Below are positions 46,691-58,402 of a stretch of 64,000 nucleotides of DNA, in pieces (the first letter of the stretch is position 1; every line of letters starts with the position of its first letter). A program made the position numbers and the translations under genes. The DNA lies in NCBI GenBank assembly GCA_051530055.1, contig CM121341.1, positions 17,608,001 to 17,672,000 of the forward strand. Direction: 5' to 3'. Source of the stretch: Neoechinorhynchus agilis (taxonomy: Eukaryota > Acanthocephala). Below the pieces are notes generated by a model. That model did not search any database. It was given only the letters and a program-made list of their open reading frames with translations, and was not told where the DNA came from.

Positions 46691-48640
46691 CCTCTTGGGT
46701 AAAGTTAAACGTTCTTCCAAACTATTCACAATAATTGGAAAGTTCAGGTCAAATGCACCTTTCGGAGTTTGTTATACTTTCAACTGCGGATTCTATATAT
46801 TTTCGGATTATGCAAAATTTTTGATGAGGAATCTTTTTAGAATTTATCATTGTTCCTGATTGTTGAATCCAGCAAAATATTTAGCCCGATTATTCTGTCT
46901 TGGTCATCATTCATGCGATGACCTTTGCTAAAGTCAGGCGAGATAGTTTCCGATCAGTGGTTCGCCATAGATCTTACAATTTTGGACACCCGAACTCGAG
47001 ATCCTTCCATTTATGGAATAGGCAAGTAATTTTTGGGTCACAGCGATCTCTTCATTTTCGTAGTCGGCGTCTAAACGGGACGTCTGACCCTACCTCCGAA
47101 GAAACATTAAAGTTTTTGATGCTGTTCAATGGATTTTTTTAAGGCAATCCCTTAGGAAGGCACTTCAGAGGTAATTTTATTCGTGGACGTCAGTGCTGTA
47201 TGAAAGCGTAAAGATGGCTCTGCGGAGGGTCGTTAATTAAAACAAAGAAGCCGAAATTAATGATTGGGTTGCATCTACAAGCTGAATTGTTCTCACTGTC
47301 GTAATTCAGCGCAATTGGGCCGCGTGCCTAAATTCAGCTGTTTTGGTTAACTTCATGTACACTTCAATTTGTTTTCTTTTTGATCCGTCTCAGTTGTTGA
47401 TGCACGGGAAAGTGTCGAGTTAACGGATGAAAGAGAAATTGTTACATTTCAGAATACAATATTGTTCGTCCACAATATCAGCTTTACCGATTATTTTTTA
47501 TTGGTAAACAATTTTTGTGGTACACTGAAATTGGGCCGAAACTCGTACTTGTGACCTTATTCGGTTGCAGCAATTTTATTTGGTCCACAAAGCACCCGAA
47601 CCCGCTTTTATTTATTTTTGATTGGAAATATTTAAGCTGGGCATATTGATTGCTTTGTCCCTTTTATCGGCCGCTTTGACGGTTTTTCGATATCGTAAAC
47701 AAAGCTACATGTCTGCTATCCTTCAATTAATCGAGTAAAATTTGTCTCAATCCGGAGACAGGTTGAAAAATTTTCGACGTGAATTCAATTGATTTTTGTA
47801 ATACATTAGTTTATGTAAAGTAAAACTGATTGCAACAAATTTGTTAACAGAAAAGCGAAATTGAAAAATTCAATGTTGTAAAAAAGATTGCCATTTGATG
47901 GAAATCGTTAATTCAGAATCGATATGATGATTTGTAACAATCCAATTGCGAACACGATAGTGAGCTCAAATTGCTACTCTGATCGATTCACAAAACGAAA
48001 AAAGCCCAATCGATTTGCGGTTGTACATTCGTGAGCTCGATCATTTTGATTGTTTGAGCGACTAATACGGCATCTGATGGAATCTACTAATTTTTCGGAT
48101 GTCGAAATGAATTTTTCGTATTTTGGAGGACAAAATAGCCTGCAGATTTATCAATAATTATCATTGGTAAACTATTTTTATGGCAAAATAAAATTGGACT
48201 AGAGTACGTGTTTGTGACCAAAATGGGCATCATTGCCATTCTTCGAGATGAGGCAGATGAAACAACCTTTTATTAAAAGAAGTTTGTTGTCGCTGAGTGT
48301 AAACGTGACCTCTGTCCTATTCGACAAATGAATAAAGTTTCCTGAAATTAAAAACGCATTTGGCTCTAAAAAAATTATTTCCCAACATAAATTATTTCAG
48401 AAAAGAATATTTGCCGAACAGACGATAGAGTATTCCGACGGTTCATCTACACTCCTTTTTGTTGTCATCATTTTTTAACGGTTGAAATCAAACTATTTAA
48501 ATCCACAACAACATTTTAACTCCTACAGCATCTCAAGAAATTACTTCGAAATTCGTCCCCTCAGTCTGAAGTCCCATGCATCATCCACGAACTCATAGAC
48601 CCATTTACCCTCATTATAAATCGCAGCTTTATATATAGCA
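46690..48640. other. nearly 2 kb without recognisable features
   Basis: AT-rich sequence with scattered atcg-rich words. I see no coding region, RNA or internal repeat. Confidence 0.4.
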
Positions 48641-49480
48641 TCTTTCCTTCATGTCTGAAAAATGTTAAAGTGAATCTACTTGTTGAAAATGGGCATGCGA
48701 TTTTCGCCGAATCATTCCGTCCGAAAAATGTTTCAAACTCGTCTTCTTCCACTTTGAGCAACGAATTATCGTCCCTACAATTCGGCTTCCGGCCCAATTT
48801 TTCCGCAACGGACGCCCTACCATGCATTTATGACACATTCTTGCGCAACCTCGACAATAATCCCTCTCACGTCATCCGTCTCATCCAATTCTATTTATCG
48901 AAAGCATTCGACTCTATGAACCACTCACTACTTCGGGCCTGTTCTGATTTCACTATTTCTTCGGGCCTGTTCTGATTTCGGTCTAAACCCTTGGCTGATC
49001 CACTGGCTGATCTCCTATCTTCACAATTGCAAATAATACATTCACTGCCGATCTACCTCCCACTAAAGGCGTCCCTTGAATTGATGTCCTGTCACCACTT
49101 CTTTTTAACATTTTCTTAAACGACCTTAAACTCTGCTCGTTTCATTCTAAACTTTTCGTATATGCCAACGATCTCAACCTCATCTCTCAATCACCAGCCC
49201 ACCTCTCCTTCTCCTTAACATCTAACGAAATCATCCACATCAAAGATTTCTTCACCAATCACAAACTCTACCTGAACTTCATAAATGCTTTGAAATGAGC
49301 CCCTCAATCCCTCGCAGCCCCATATCCTACTTCGATCTTCCAATTGGCATCGAACGGGTCACCTACCCTTCAGAATTCCGGGTCTCCAGTTTCAATCAAA
49401 TATTGAGTGGGATTCTAGCATTAAGCTTTCCCTCCTCAAACGCTTCCCCCGCTCGCCAAATGCATTTATAAAATTTTCAT
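48640..49480 (+). mobile_element. CR1/jockey-like LINE reverse-transcriptase fragment
   Basis: Plus-strand pieces: LQFGFRPNFSATDALPCIY, SKAFDSMNHSLL, GLNPWLIHWLISYLHN, then a degraded thumb region ending with SNQ-like text near 49400. It corresponds to the palm and thumb of a CR1/jockey-type reverse transcriptase with several frame changes and a short internal duplication (cttcgggcctgttctgattt twice at about 48930-48975). Shares its first part with 42640-42800. Confidence 0.7.
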
Positions 49481-49798
49481 CCAACAATAAAAACGCTTTT
49501 CAACGCTATTACCACAATTTTTGGATAAACTCTAACAACTATGGAAGCGATTTGCTCGAGTATTCGGTTTTAGTTTTTTTTACGACAAGACAGATTGTAG
49601 CAGCGAGCGTTGTAAATGAGAGCAAATCAAAATTTGGTAATTAAATGAGTGTTGTTAGCAACGCGCTTAATTGCTTGGTAGTTACCAATTTTTCGGAAAG
49701 AAGCACGAAAAGCCCAACTATTTATTAACTAGCGATGGATTGAACCATCGAAAGTACTAATGAGCGATTCTCAGTTGTATTTGCTCAATTTTCGCTAT
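49481..49798. other. spacer
   Basis: No gene or repeat recognised; 3' flank of the minus-strand secreted-protein gene. Confidence 0.3.
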
Positions 49799-50239
49799 CT
49801 AATTCCTCAGCCAAGTTTTCATGGCACTTTTCGAGAACATTTGTGAACAAGGTCTCATTGAATTTATACCAATAATAAACTTCTGATTCATGACTGAAAT
49901 GCTGTTCACCTCGATCGTATTGACCACTTGACGCCGACAAAACGGTTCGGAGTCATCTTCCGCAAACGATTCGACGTAGGCTCTAATTAGATGTGGTTCG
50001 TTAAGAACTTGTCTTGCAGGCAGACATCGTGCTTTAGAATTTTCTTCAAAATCGTAGAAGACCACAAAGATGGACTTATGCTGTAGTTCCTTTTGTTCCA
50101 CGTGTTTTAACATTTCTCGGACGAAATTGGATTAACTATCATTTCCACGAATTATCCACTATTCATCGTTAATTGCGATTTCTCGACGATTACGGCAGCT
50201 GACTGATGATAAGGCGATCAAGCAAAGAAAAGCAATCAT
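49799..50239 (-). CDS. secreted protein, 2 exons, 120 aa, unrecognised
   Basis: Exon 1 is 50239-50194 and encodes a clean signal peptide (MIAFLCLIALSSVSC). A 78-bp intron (GTAATC to TCCGAG) is followed by exon 2, 50115-49799. The total is 363 nt. The mature part starts MLKHVEQKELQHKS and contains FVVFYDFEENSKARC, FCRRQVV and MRPCSQMF, three cysteines in all. The length and the single QVV-type strand recall small secreted inhibitors such as cystatins, but the family motifs are not convincingly present. A TATA box stands 52 bp upstream of the ATG, the best promoter evidence in the window. Confidence 0.6.
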
Positions 50240-50290
50240 TTTGTCGTTCGAATGAGAGATTGACGGTTAATTTTTTAACGATGGATCGGT

Positions 50291-50300
50291 TCTTTTTATA
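50291..50300 (-). promoter_or_regulatory. TATA box of the secreted-protein gene
   Basis: On the minus strand the sequence reads tataaaaaga, 52 bp before the ATG at 50239, leaving room for a transcription start about 25-30 bp downstream and a leader of about 20-25 bases. Confidence 0.6.
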
Positions 50301-50489
50301 CCTCAGATGTTTTCTGAACACATTCGAAAATAATCGATCATCGTACTTGTTTTTGAAAACAATCATACTTTCAAAATATTCTTCGATTCAAATCAAAATT
50401 TATTTTAGTTGCAGCTTTTACAGGCATTTACGAATATTCATGCCACCACTGCAGTATTGGTGTAACGGTCGAAAGGACGAATTAAGCGT

Positions 50490-50940
50490 TCCCTCGTTGC
50501 ACAGTCAGACTTTCGTTTTGTAGGAGGAATGCTCTTTATCTCGGATCGCCGGTGATTCGTCTCAAGCTCTTAGACAATTACTTGACCAGTTTCTGCGCCG
50601 CGGCACCAAACGACTCGAGTGTCTCGACACCAAAGGGGACAAAATAATGATTTCGACTCAGGTACCTGTATTTAATCTTTTTGCGGTCCTCAGTGGCTTT
50701 TTCTGTTCCTCTGATTTAAGCGCGGCGAATTTTATGTTGCTGGCTGCGATCGTGTCCACGAACGTGGCGTCCCAGAGGATGCATTTTCCTTCTCGCCACG
50801 GGAATACTGTGACGCCGTCCGGTCTACTGCGGCCATAGAGTCGGCAAAGATTGCTCGGCGGGTACATTCGCCTCATTACAACGGTAAATCTGAAACTGAT
50901 TGTTTGCAACCATTGACGGGTGCCTGCTCGCTGCCTGAAT
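50490..50940 (-). mobile_element. retroelement-like protein fossil, copy C
   Basis: Third copy of the family at 421-925 and 28850-29270, again on the minus strand: PPSNLCRLYG, RPDGVTVFPWREGKC, WDATFVDTIAASNIKFAAL and a tail like FLLQNESLTVQRGNA are readable. It is broken but somewhat better preserved at its N-terminal side than the others. Confidence 0.6.
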
Positions 50941-51109
50941 CTTCACACCAAAGGCTAACAACCTTCATCTTAGTGAAGTATTTTGCACAAAACAAAAGAA
51001 AGTGAACGTATATCCAACAAATTTTCTTTAGTTTATTAGATTCAAATATTTACTGATTTTCTTTAACAAATTGAGTAAGCCAAGTTTCCGATTCTTTAGA
51101 TGATGAAAT

Positions 51110-51560
51110 TTCAGCTCGACTCACCCAAATCGACTTTTATAAATCTTTTGATCCTGTCGATCACAGTCTTCTCCTTGATACATGCTTTAAGTTTGACCTT
51201 ACCGCCTGGCAAATCAAATGGTTGAATTCCTTTCTAAACAATAGATTACAATTTATCGAAATAGGGAACATCGTCTCGAACACCTTAGCAATTAACAAGG
51301 GAGTTCCCAAAGGAGCTGTTCCCCCCTTCATTCTTTTCAACATTTTCCTGAATGTTCCTTTTCCATCCTCTTCTTATTCTAAATACTTCTTGTATACTGA
51401 TGATCTGACAATCATTACGCATGACTCCCCTCTCACTCTCAATTACTTCTAACGATATTTCTCATTTTCAACCATTTTGCTCCTCTAAATGTCTTACCCT
51501 TAATTTAAGCAAGTGCTTCGAAATCGTCTCTTAAATCTCAAATTGTATGGTATGCAACGG
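51110..51560 (+). mobile_element. LINE reverse-transcriptase fragment (CR1/jockey-like)
   Basis: Plus-strand pieces FYKSFDPVDHSLL, LNSFLNNRLQFIEIGN, NKGVPKGAVPPFILFN, then a YADD-equivalent reading YTDDLTI. It is the palm of a CR1/jockey-type reverse transcriptase, truncated at both ends. Related to but distinct from the fragment at 48.64-49.48 kb. Confidence 0.7.
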
Positions 51561-51597
51561 TACTTTCCTACGTTGCACCGTAGGTATAAGCCCGTCA

Positions 51598-53955
51598 AAT
51601 AGAATTAGATTCCGCAAGGGATCTAAAATACACGACAGCAGTCCTGTTATGCGAGCAATTCGCGTCTCTTAAAATCAGGTCATCGTATGTACGACAGTTC
51701 CCTTTGCCTTTACGATACAATGTCGTTGCCTTCCAGAAAAGGAACTGTTGCACGACCTGTGGGCAAGATGCCTCGGACCGAATTATATTGCCCGTGAACT
51801 GCAATCGTCTGCGGTGCAAATATTCACTGGGCGGTTGGACACCGGCTCTCTTATACAGTGCTTTGTTGGTCACTTTATCTGACCATCTGACCTTGAACGC
51901 CGCACGTAAGAGAGATGAATGATTTTGGTCCAACTGCCTCGTCATCGTTGGTGACAGTGTCCAGGTCTCTGCATTGCAGTAGAGAATGCACTCAATTGGA
52001 GCCCTGAACAGCTGCGAACGGAGTTCATCTGGCAAAGACTCACTGTCAAAAAGTGGTTTAAGTTGTCCCATTGCTCTCCAAGCTATAGCTCTCCGTCGGC
52101 TGACATCCGCACTAACCTCAGCAACGACAACTCCCAGATAGACATACCGCTCTATCTGTTTTAATTGCTCAATGCCATTCGGCCCTTGTCAAGAATTCCG
52201 CCTTTTTCGAGTTGATGGTCAGACCAATCATACTCGCCCTCTCGCACAGTCTATTTAGCATGCGTTGAGCTCCTTCGACTGTTGAGGACATCAATACGAT
52301 GTCGTCAGCATATGCCATGTGGGAGGCGCGTATCTCAGGATACCTGCGACCTCTTTTCCTCAAAAGAAGAAATCCATCTTCATCATTCGGTAGTGCCCAT
52401 CTGATTACCCAATCAAGCACCAAGATGAAGAGGAAAGGAGCCAATGTGTCGCCCTGCAGAACACCTGAAGTGGTGGAAAAGTATTCTGTCAAACCGTCGG
52501 CTGTCTTGGCGGCGGACCTTGTGTTTTTTATAATGCCATAACGGATGTGACAATGATGGGCGGCACTCCATACTCCTTTAAGATACCGCCAATCATCGTT
52601 CGATTTACCGAATCGAAAGCTCGACGGAAATCAACAAATACCAGCGTCACATCCGTTTGATGAATTCGTGCCTCCTCGAGGATCCTCCTCAAAGCCAATA
52701 TGTGCTCTGTGGTGCCTCGACCTTCCCTGAAGCCGTTCTGTTCAATTCTTAGAAACGGTTCGAGGATTGGCTGAATTCGGCGTCTCAAAATGCTGCTGTT
52801 TCCTCTTCTCCTCATTAGCAAGGGAGCCAAAGAACGGACGTGGAGGATGCTGAGGCGTACGGAACAACGAGTCACTCATGCTGTTCGGTTGGCAGCTCAT
52901 CAACTGTGAATGTGTCAGCGTTTTTGACCCGACATTTTTCCCTACGCCTCAACAATATATGGTCAAGCTGAGCTAAGCGTCTCTTGGGATTTTTTCCCAT
53001 GGCATGTTTGGACGGATTCTTTTGACCCATAAACGTCGCCAAACGCCACGGACGCTTCCGGAATAGTGTTAGCAGACACGAGATCATGCCGCTCCAGCGC
53101 CTCAACCAAGTACCGGCTGTTCCGATTCTCGCCTTTCAACACATATAGCAATCTTTCCGAATGTGGTAAAATCGCGTTGAAGTCACCGGCTATTAAGAGG
53201 GTGTCTCTGTTCGGTACATCATCTAATGCTTCGCCTAGATTTCCACAAAATCCTTCAACCGCCTCTTCGTCCGACGAGGAGGTCGGTGAATATACGCCAA
53301 AAGCATAGAGATTTCTCGGCCGAAGCTTTATGCTGACACGAAGGATTCGGTCAGTTATAAAACTGCATAGTGCTGAGTTTCGGAGGCGGGGTGATAAACA
53401 AACGCTTACACCTCCATTTCCTCGACTGTCCGCAGATAGGTAAGATAATGGGCAGCCTCCTCCTAAATCCTCGTGATTTACGTCTGTGTCTGACTGGCCT
53501 CTTATGCGCAATTCTTGTAAAAACACAAGATCCATTCTGGCGTCCCTTGCCAATTTGGCCAGGGTTCCCTTACGCCATTGCGCTCGCAGACTCCTACAAT
53601 TCAAGGATCTGATTCGTAGTCCTCTTCTATCTGAAATAGCTGGGCCAAAGGGCTCACAGCTGTCAGTGCCACCTGAACAGTCCGTACCCACCACGGTGAT
53701 GAGCTTCGACTGACGCTTTTGTTGCCTCCGGCGACAGTTTCGCTCATTTCGACGCTCAAGTCGTCGGCGAGAGCTACGACGCCCTCGCTTTTTCCCGTTG
53801 CACTGGTGGATTTTGTTGCTCCCGTTCGCTGCCGCATCACCAAGTGGAGCGGCACACCGACCCCGCGTTGACAAGCTACTATCACTAGCTGCCTGGCCGC
53901 CGGAGTTGCTTCTTTTAAGTGACCGACAAGAATCAGTAACATCAAGTCCGATCAT
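51598..53955 (-). mobile_element. LINE with APE endonuclease and reverse transcriptase, left-arm copy
   Basis: Read on the minus strand: a basic leader (RRSSRRRLERRNERNCRRRQ), an APE endonuclease (LRIRSLNCRSLRAQWRKG, LLIAGDFNAILPHSER), then the reverse transcriptase (EQNGFREGRGTTEHILALRR, VFVDFRRAFDSVN, TSGVLQGDTLAPFLF, HMAYADDIVLMSS) and a C-terminal tail (CILYCNAETWTLSP, SEYLHRRRLQFTGNI). The catalytic YADD is intact, but the coding region is split over at least four frames with a gap after the endonuclease. The clade within APE-type LINEs is not resolved. A mirror copy is at 61872-64000. Confidence 0.85.
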
Positions 53956-54499
53956 CGTGAAAGAAAGTGAGGGACTGAAAGAAAGTTAGGGACTGATTGA
54001 TTTGACGATATTATGAATACCAATGTGGAATACTGTAGGTTACGAAAATTGAGGATCGCTTAAATTATTTACCAATTTTTGTACATAATTTCTATTTAAA
54101 ATTGAAATAATGTGAGAAATATTGCAACTACGGCCAAAAAAATTTCGCATTCAAAACAATTCAAATTTTCTTATTTGAACGAGATCATAAAATTTACACG
54201 AGCGTTTTGTGCTGTAACTCTAGCCGGTAAAATAATTCGAGATAATTTGTAGGAAGTCGACTGTAGTCTCACATTTCACTTAAAGAGGTTCAGTGTGTCC
54301 ATTTGCAGCTAGTTTTAGAACCTAGCAAATGACCTTCGAAAAGGCTGCCGAAAGCTTACAGTTTACGAGTGTCATTAGATACCTGGGGTGCATAATTCGG
54401 TGGCCCATATTTTTCCTGATCCAAATAAAACGTGTTATTATAACCCATAAACTGTCATTATCCCCAAATGGGAACTTTGTATTTTAAATAACCTAGCAA

Positions 54500-54694
54500 T
54501 TACAACTGTGACCAAGACATTAAAACAGAAGCTTCGCAAGTTCCAATTGTATTTAGTGAAAGTAGAAATAAAGTGATCGCGTGAATGGATTGCCGTTTGC
54601 ACGCAATCTCGTTTCTGCCCAGAGGTCCTCGTCTTCCGCCGTAGTGAGAAAAAGTAAATTTCGACAGCATAAAAGACGTTGTAGGTCGTGGCAT
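54500..54694 (-). CDS. possible COX7C-like small mitochondrial protein, left-arm copy
   Basis: A 64-codon frame starts MPRPTTSFMLSKFTFSHYGG and continues through RRGPLGRN to a hydrophobic helix (ITLFLLSLNTIGTCEASVLM). The order, a basic leader, a SHY/G-rich hinge, one helix and a short polar tail, resembles cytochrome c oxidase subunit 7C, but the identity is weak. An alternative upstream ATG opens an overlapping 88-codon frame (54704-54438) in another phase. Mirror copy at 61133-61327. Confidence 0.3.
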   Translation of the reverse strand: MPRPTTSFMLSKFTFSHYGGRRGPLGRNEIACKRQSIHAITLFLLSLNTIGTCEASVLMSWSQL

Positions 54695-54704
54695 TGCTAT
54701 TCAT

Positions 54705-55338
54705 TATACAACAGTATAGTCAATGTTTTTGCACTAATTTAACTGGAGTGACACTTGTTGACCCCTCGATTTGCCCACTATTATTTGGGACTCGTTGTTT
54801 CCATAGTGAATTTCAAGAAGTTCTGGGAAATCGGGTGCAAGGTAACAAATTGGAGAATCGGACTAAAACTGCTTATATCGAATAAAATGATTGTGATCAG
54901 ACTCCAAATTCGCGTTTCCCAAGTATTGCTACGGACACAAATAAAGTAAAAAGTATAAAATACAATTTTGGTTGTGAATGGGCTCAATTGAATATAACCG
55001 GTATCGTTAAAAACTAAAGCGCGGGCTTTAAAACAATTGGCACAAGATGCAGTATCGTTGATAAAATCTTATTTTCATCTCACTGTGGGTCCTAGAAGAG
55101 TTCATAATTATTACTAAATCAATTTCCTCGATTTTAAACCTCTGGATAAGTTTAGAACGAAGTGAGCTTGAGGAAGTGAACGACTTACCCAAAATCTATG
55201 AGCGATATTTGATAAACTAATTTTGGTAGCCAACGTGGTGCACTAAAACCCTTCGGGACTTTCTATGGCATCTCTTTTAAAGTGACCAACGTTTTACCAC
55301 ACATTTTATCATTTGAATTCACTGCGTTCAAATCACAC
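54705..55338. other. left-arm spacer between the small ORF and the phosphatase gene
   Basis: No gene recognised; it holds the 3' flank of the minus-strand phosphatase. Mirrored at 60489-61122. Confidence 0.4.
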
Positions 55339-56765
55339 TCATTTCCACCTTTCGTTTGATTGATCTAAAATTCGGATTCTATCGTACGTCATATTTTCGT
55401 CCAGACTGGCGCTTGACTTCAGCTTGTTGAGCAACGAAGAATTCCTCATTGGTGTATAATCAGTTGGCGTAATTCCTGCGAGTTTTAATACAGCTTCGGA
55501 GTTGGATCTGGATAGACTAATTCGTTCGTCCATTTCCTTGCTCGGTGATACACTGCGTTTTAGAGCATCTGAGAGATGTTTTGCTCCATTTGCTGTCAAA
55601 AATCGCAACATTTCATTAAACTGCGACAACATGAACGGTAGTGCCCATTGGAAAATGTTGAGGAAATTTGGAAGGACATAAGGGTGTTCAACTTGTTTAA
55701 AAACCGAAACTGTCAACGATTGGCCGTTATGACGAGCAATCGCTCCCATATTTTTATAGACGTCACAATAATTTGGAGCTGAAAAAAGGGTAAGCATATC
55801 AGGAATCGACTTCATTGAAGAGGACTTCATTACCGGATCAAACCCTTCATTAGGTACTTGATGTGCTCGGATAATACCTAGAAGTCCATTTCTTTGATCG
55901 CACAATTCATTCTTTTTGTTTAAGGAGAAGCTCAAGAATGAGTTTCTGCCATAAGAAAATCCCTTGTGAGTTTTGGTCCAATCAAATAGCTGCATTTTCT
56001 GCTCACGTTTTTTGCGTACTCTCCTTTTATCAGTTTGTTCTGGTCAACAGGATCAGCCCATAGCAAGTCACACATAATTCCTCTTTTGGGAACATCTACA
56101 AATCGATTTATTAGTAAAATGTCCTCTACGTATGTCATATGGGGAGATATGCACCCGTGAACGCAAAATATTTGCTTATTCACGACAGCAGCTAATGGAA
56201 GTGCATTGAACATTTCACAAGCAGCGTCATAGCAGGATTCGTTCAGCTTGAAAAGGCATTCGTGACGAAATGTAAAGAATGAAGTCAGTTTCCGGGATTC
56301 GTGATTGCCTCGCAGAAGTCGAACTGTGCGCGGATATCGACATTTTAAAGCACACAGGTAAAGGAGAACCTCAACGCTGAAGTAACCGCGATCAACGTAA
56401 TCTCCAAGAAACAAGACATTCTCATTTACAAAATCTATTTTTTCTATAATGTTCAAGAGGTCGTAGAATTGTCCATGAATGTCACCTACTATCACCACGG
56501 GGCAGTCGATTTCGATGACATTCGGTTCGCGGCGAAGAATTCGACTTGCTGCCTTTAGTAAATACTTTGCTGCATCTACATGCAGAACGCCCTGGTTAAG
56601 TAAGTGAGTTCTCAGACGATGCAGGCGGACCCTTGACGTTTCCTTATTTACTAGATCGCCTTCCGTTAATCGATAGGATGGAACGGTCGCTGATGCATGA
56701 TACCCCTGGAGCATTTCGACCTGAACATTATTATAAAAATGATTGATTTTCCTGAGGATTGTCAT
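55339..56765 (-). CDS. calcineurin A-like (PP2B) phosphatase catalytic subunit, left-arm copy
   Basis: Model: exon 1 56765-55950, a 38-bp GC-AG intron, exon 2 55911-55339, 462 aa. Metal-binding and catalytic motifs are intact: GDIHGQFYDLLN, GDYVDRGYFSVE, RGNHESRKL, LLWADP, FSAPNYCDVY and the IRAH histidine. The usual HGGLSPE loop reads VHGCISPHMT: the metal-ligand His is kept but the second Gly is Cys. After the catalytic domain come the calcineurin B-binding segment (HPYVLPNFLNIFQWALPF) and a SEAVLKLAGITPT block matching the end of the calmodulin-binding region. The C-terminus is shorter than in typical calcineurin A. Calcineurin is a calcium/calmodulin-activated Ser/Thr phosphatase with a B subunit. 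The alternative to the GC-AG intron is a frameshift at the same spot. Confidence 0.82.
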
Positions 56766-56920
56766 GGAAACCCCCTCAATCCAAATTTGTCTTCGTTCTA
56801 AAACCAGTAAAAACGGGTTTCTCAGTTAATCATAAACATTATTGATTGTATGTTCAAGCGCTTATAGTAGATCACACCTATAATTTATTGAAAGCAATAA
56901 TAAAGCAGCAATTGCAACCT

Positions 56921-57424
56921 TCATGCTGCAGCGGGAACAAGGGACCACAGCCCATCCACAGGTGGAAATGGGTTTTCATTTCTTCGATAATGAAGCCGTT
57001 CGTCTCTCCTGTTCTCTTGGTCACGATGTGCTCTTTGATGAATAACGTGATAAACATATTCCAGAAATAGCCTCGAGGCGATCATTGGTAGACAAATTAA
57101 TGTTCGAAAATCAAAATGTTTTCCATTGCCTGGAATGTATGATGCCAAGATTGCCGTCATCGACAGTATCCACTGAACTAGAAGGATTACTAGAATTTGG
57201 ACGCGTTGGACATTCCAGTTCGACGCGAATATCCCAGTTTTAATACTAGCGATAATTACGCTAGAAATCATCGGTACGTGAAAATAGTAAAATTTATTCA
57301 AAGTATTTGATATATAATCGGTTCGCGTCTCATTGATCGCTAAGAAGACAAAATCAAGTGATGTGAATATGGTAGTGTGCAAAACGAACAACACCAGTAG
57401 CCTCGAAACTTGTAGGCGGTCCAT
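56921..57424 (-). CDS. four-helix membrane protein, 167 aa, unrecognised, left-arm copy
   Basis: Single-exon frame. I start at the ATG of MDRLQVSRLLVLF (57424). Four hydrophobic segments: RLLVLFVLHTTIFTSLDFVF, FYYFHVPMISSVIIASI, VQILVILLVQWILSMTAILA and TLICLPMIASRLFLEYVY, followed by a basic tail (HQRAHRDQENRRDERLHYRR) ending in PFPPVDGLWSLVPAAA. The N-terminus and the basic tail are both predicted cytosolic. Family unknown; a DUF- or TMEM-type four-pass protein is likely. It lies head-to-tail behind the phosphatase, 155 bp upstream of its start. Confidence 0.55.
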   Translation of the reverse strand: MDRLQVSRLLVLFVLHTTIFTSLDFVFLAINETRTDYISNTLNKFYYFHVPMISSVIIASIKTGIFASNWNVQRVQILVILLVQWILSMTAILASYIPGNGKHFDFRTLICLPMIASRLFLEYVYHVIHQRAHRDQENRRDERLHYRRNENPFPPVDGLWSLVPAAA

Positions 57425-57912
57425 TGTTTCGTTAAAATATTTGGCTAGGTGAAGCAATCGGAGTGCGTTCTAGTGAATTTAGAGCGTATGTTAGAAGTCC
57501 GGAGAAGCCGTGGGATAAGCTTTTACAAATTTATGACAGTTATGACAGTGGCGTACTTTATCGTCAAGTTTAAGCACCTATAACTTACTCTAAATTAAAC
57601 TATTGAATTCATGAAAAAGCTCTTGCGGGAAGTTGAGTTAAAACCACAGCTAATTGCAATCTCATTCGAAAATAGAAAATCTCTGTGTTATTAGTTAGCT
57701 GATAAATAATAACGTTTATTGCGTTTAAATACTTTTTTTGTTATCGATTGTTAAATTACAAAAATTAATTTGTATCTAAACTTTGATCTTAAGAATACGA
57801 TTAAGCTAAATATCCGATTGGCACTATGGTGAACGAATTGCGTACCAAGCTGGGATTGTGCATTACATTAACACTGCGAGATAAGTTAAAAGATGTGTAC
57901 CCGTTGATATAA
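57425..57912. other. spacer adjacent to the palindrome centre, left side
   Basis: Upstream flank of the minus-strand membrane-protein gene; no coding region. Mirrored at 57915-58402, so the two gene copies are divergent and share a palindromic upstream region of about 980 bp. Confidence 0.6.
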
Positions 57913-57924
57913 CTTTATATCAAC
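57903..57924. other. centre of the giant palindrome
   Basis: gttgatataa, CT, ttatatcaac: the arms meet with a spacer of only two bases (57913-57914). There is no loop, transposon or non-palindromic insert at the centre. Confidence 0.95.
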
Positions 57925-58402
57925 GGGTACACATCTTTTAACTTATCTCGCAGTGTTAATGTAATGCACAATCCCAGCTTGGTACGCAATTCGTTCACCA
58001 TAGTGCCAATCGGATATTTAGCTTAATCGTATTCTTAAGATCAAAGTTTAGATACAAATTAATTTTTGTAATTTAACAATCGATAACAAAAAAAGTATTT
58101 AAACGCAATAAACGTTATTATTTATCAGCTAACTAATAACACAGAGATTTTCTATTTTCGAATGAGATTGCAATTAGCTGTGGTTTTAACTCAACTTCCC
58201 GCAAGAGCTTTTTCATGAATTCAATAGTTTAATTTAGAGTAAGTTATAGGTGCTTAAACTTGACGATAAAGTACGCCACTGTCATAACTGTCATAAATTT
58301 GTAAAAGCTTATCCCACGGCTTCTCCGGACTTCTAACATACGCTCTAAATTCACTAGAACGCACTCCGATTGCTTCACCTAGCCAAATATTTTAACGAAA
58401 CA

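Larger units (their letters stand above)
51827..57912. repeat. left arm of a giant palindrome (at least 6086 bp)
   Basis: Reverse complement of 57915-64000 with a 2-bp spacer at 57913-57914. The rule is exact: position x pairs with 115827 minus x for every open frame compared over the full arm, so there are no net indels. I noticed one mismatch, 53918 versus 61909. The left boundary cannot be set because the right arm runs off the window at 64000. Confidence 0.95.

Noticed and set aside
54755-54987. Overlapping frames of 60-70 codons on both strands next to the phosphatase
   Set aside because: Opposite-strand frames shadow each other, none has a recognised domain, signal or splice support.
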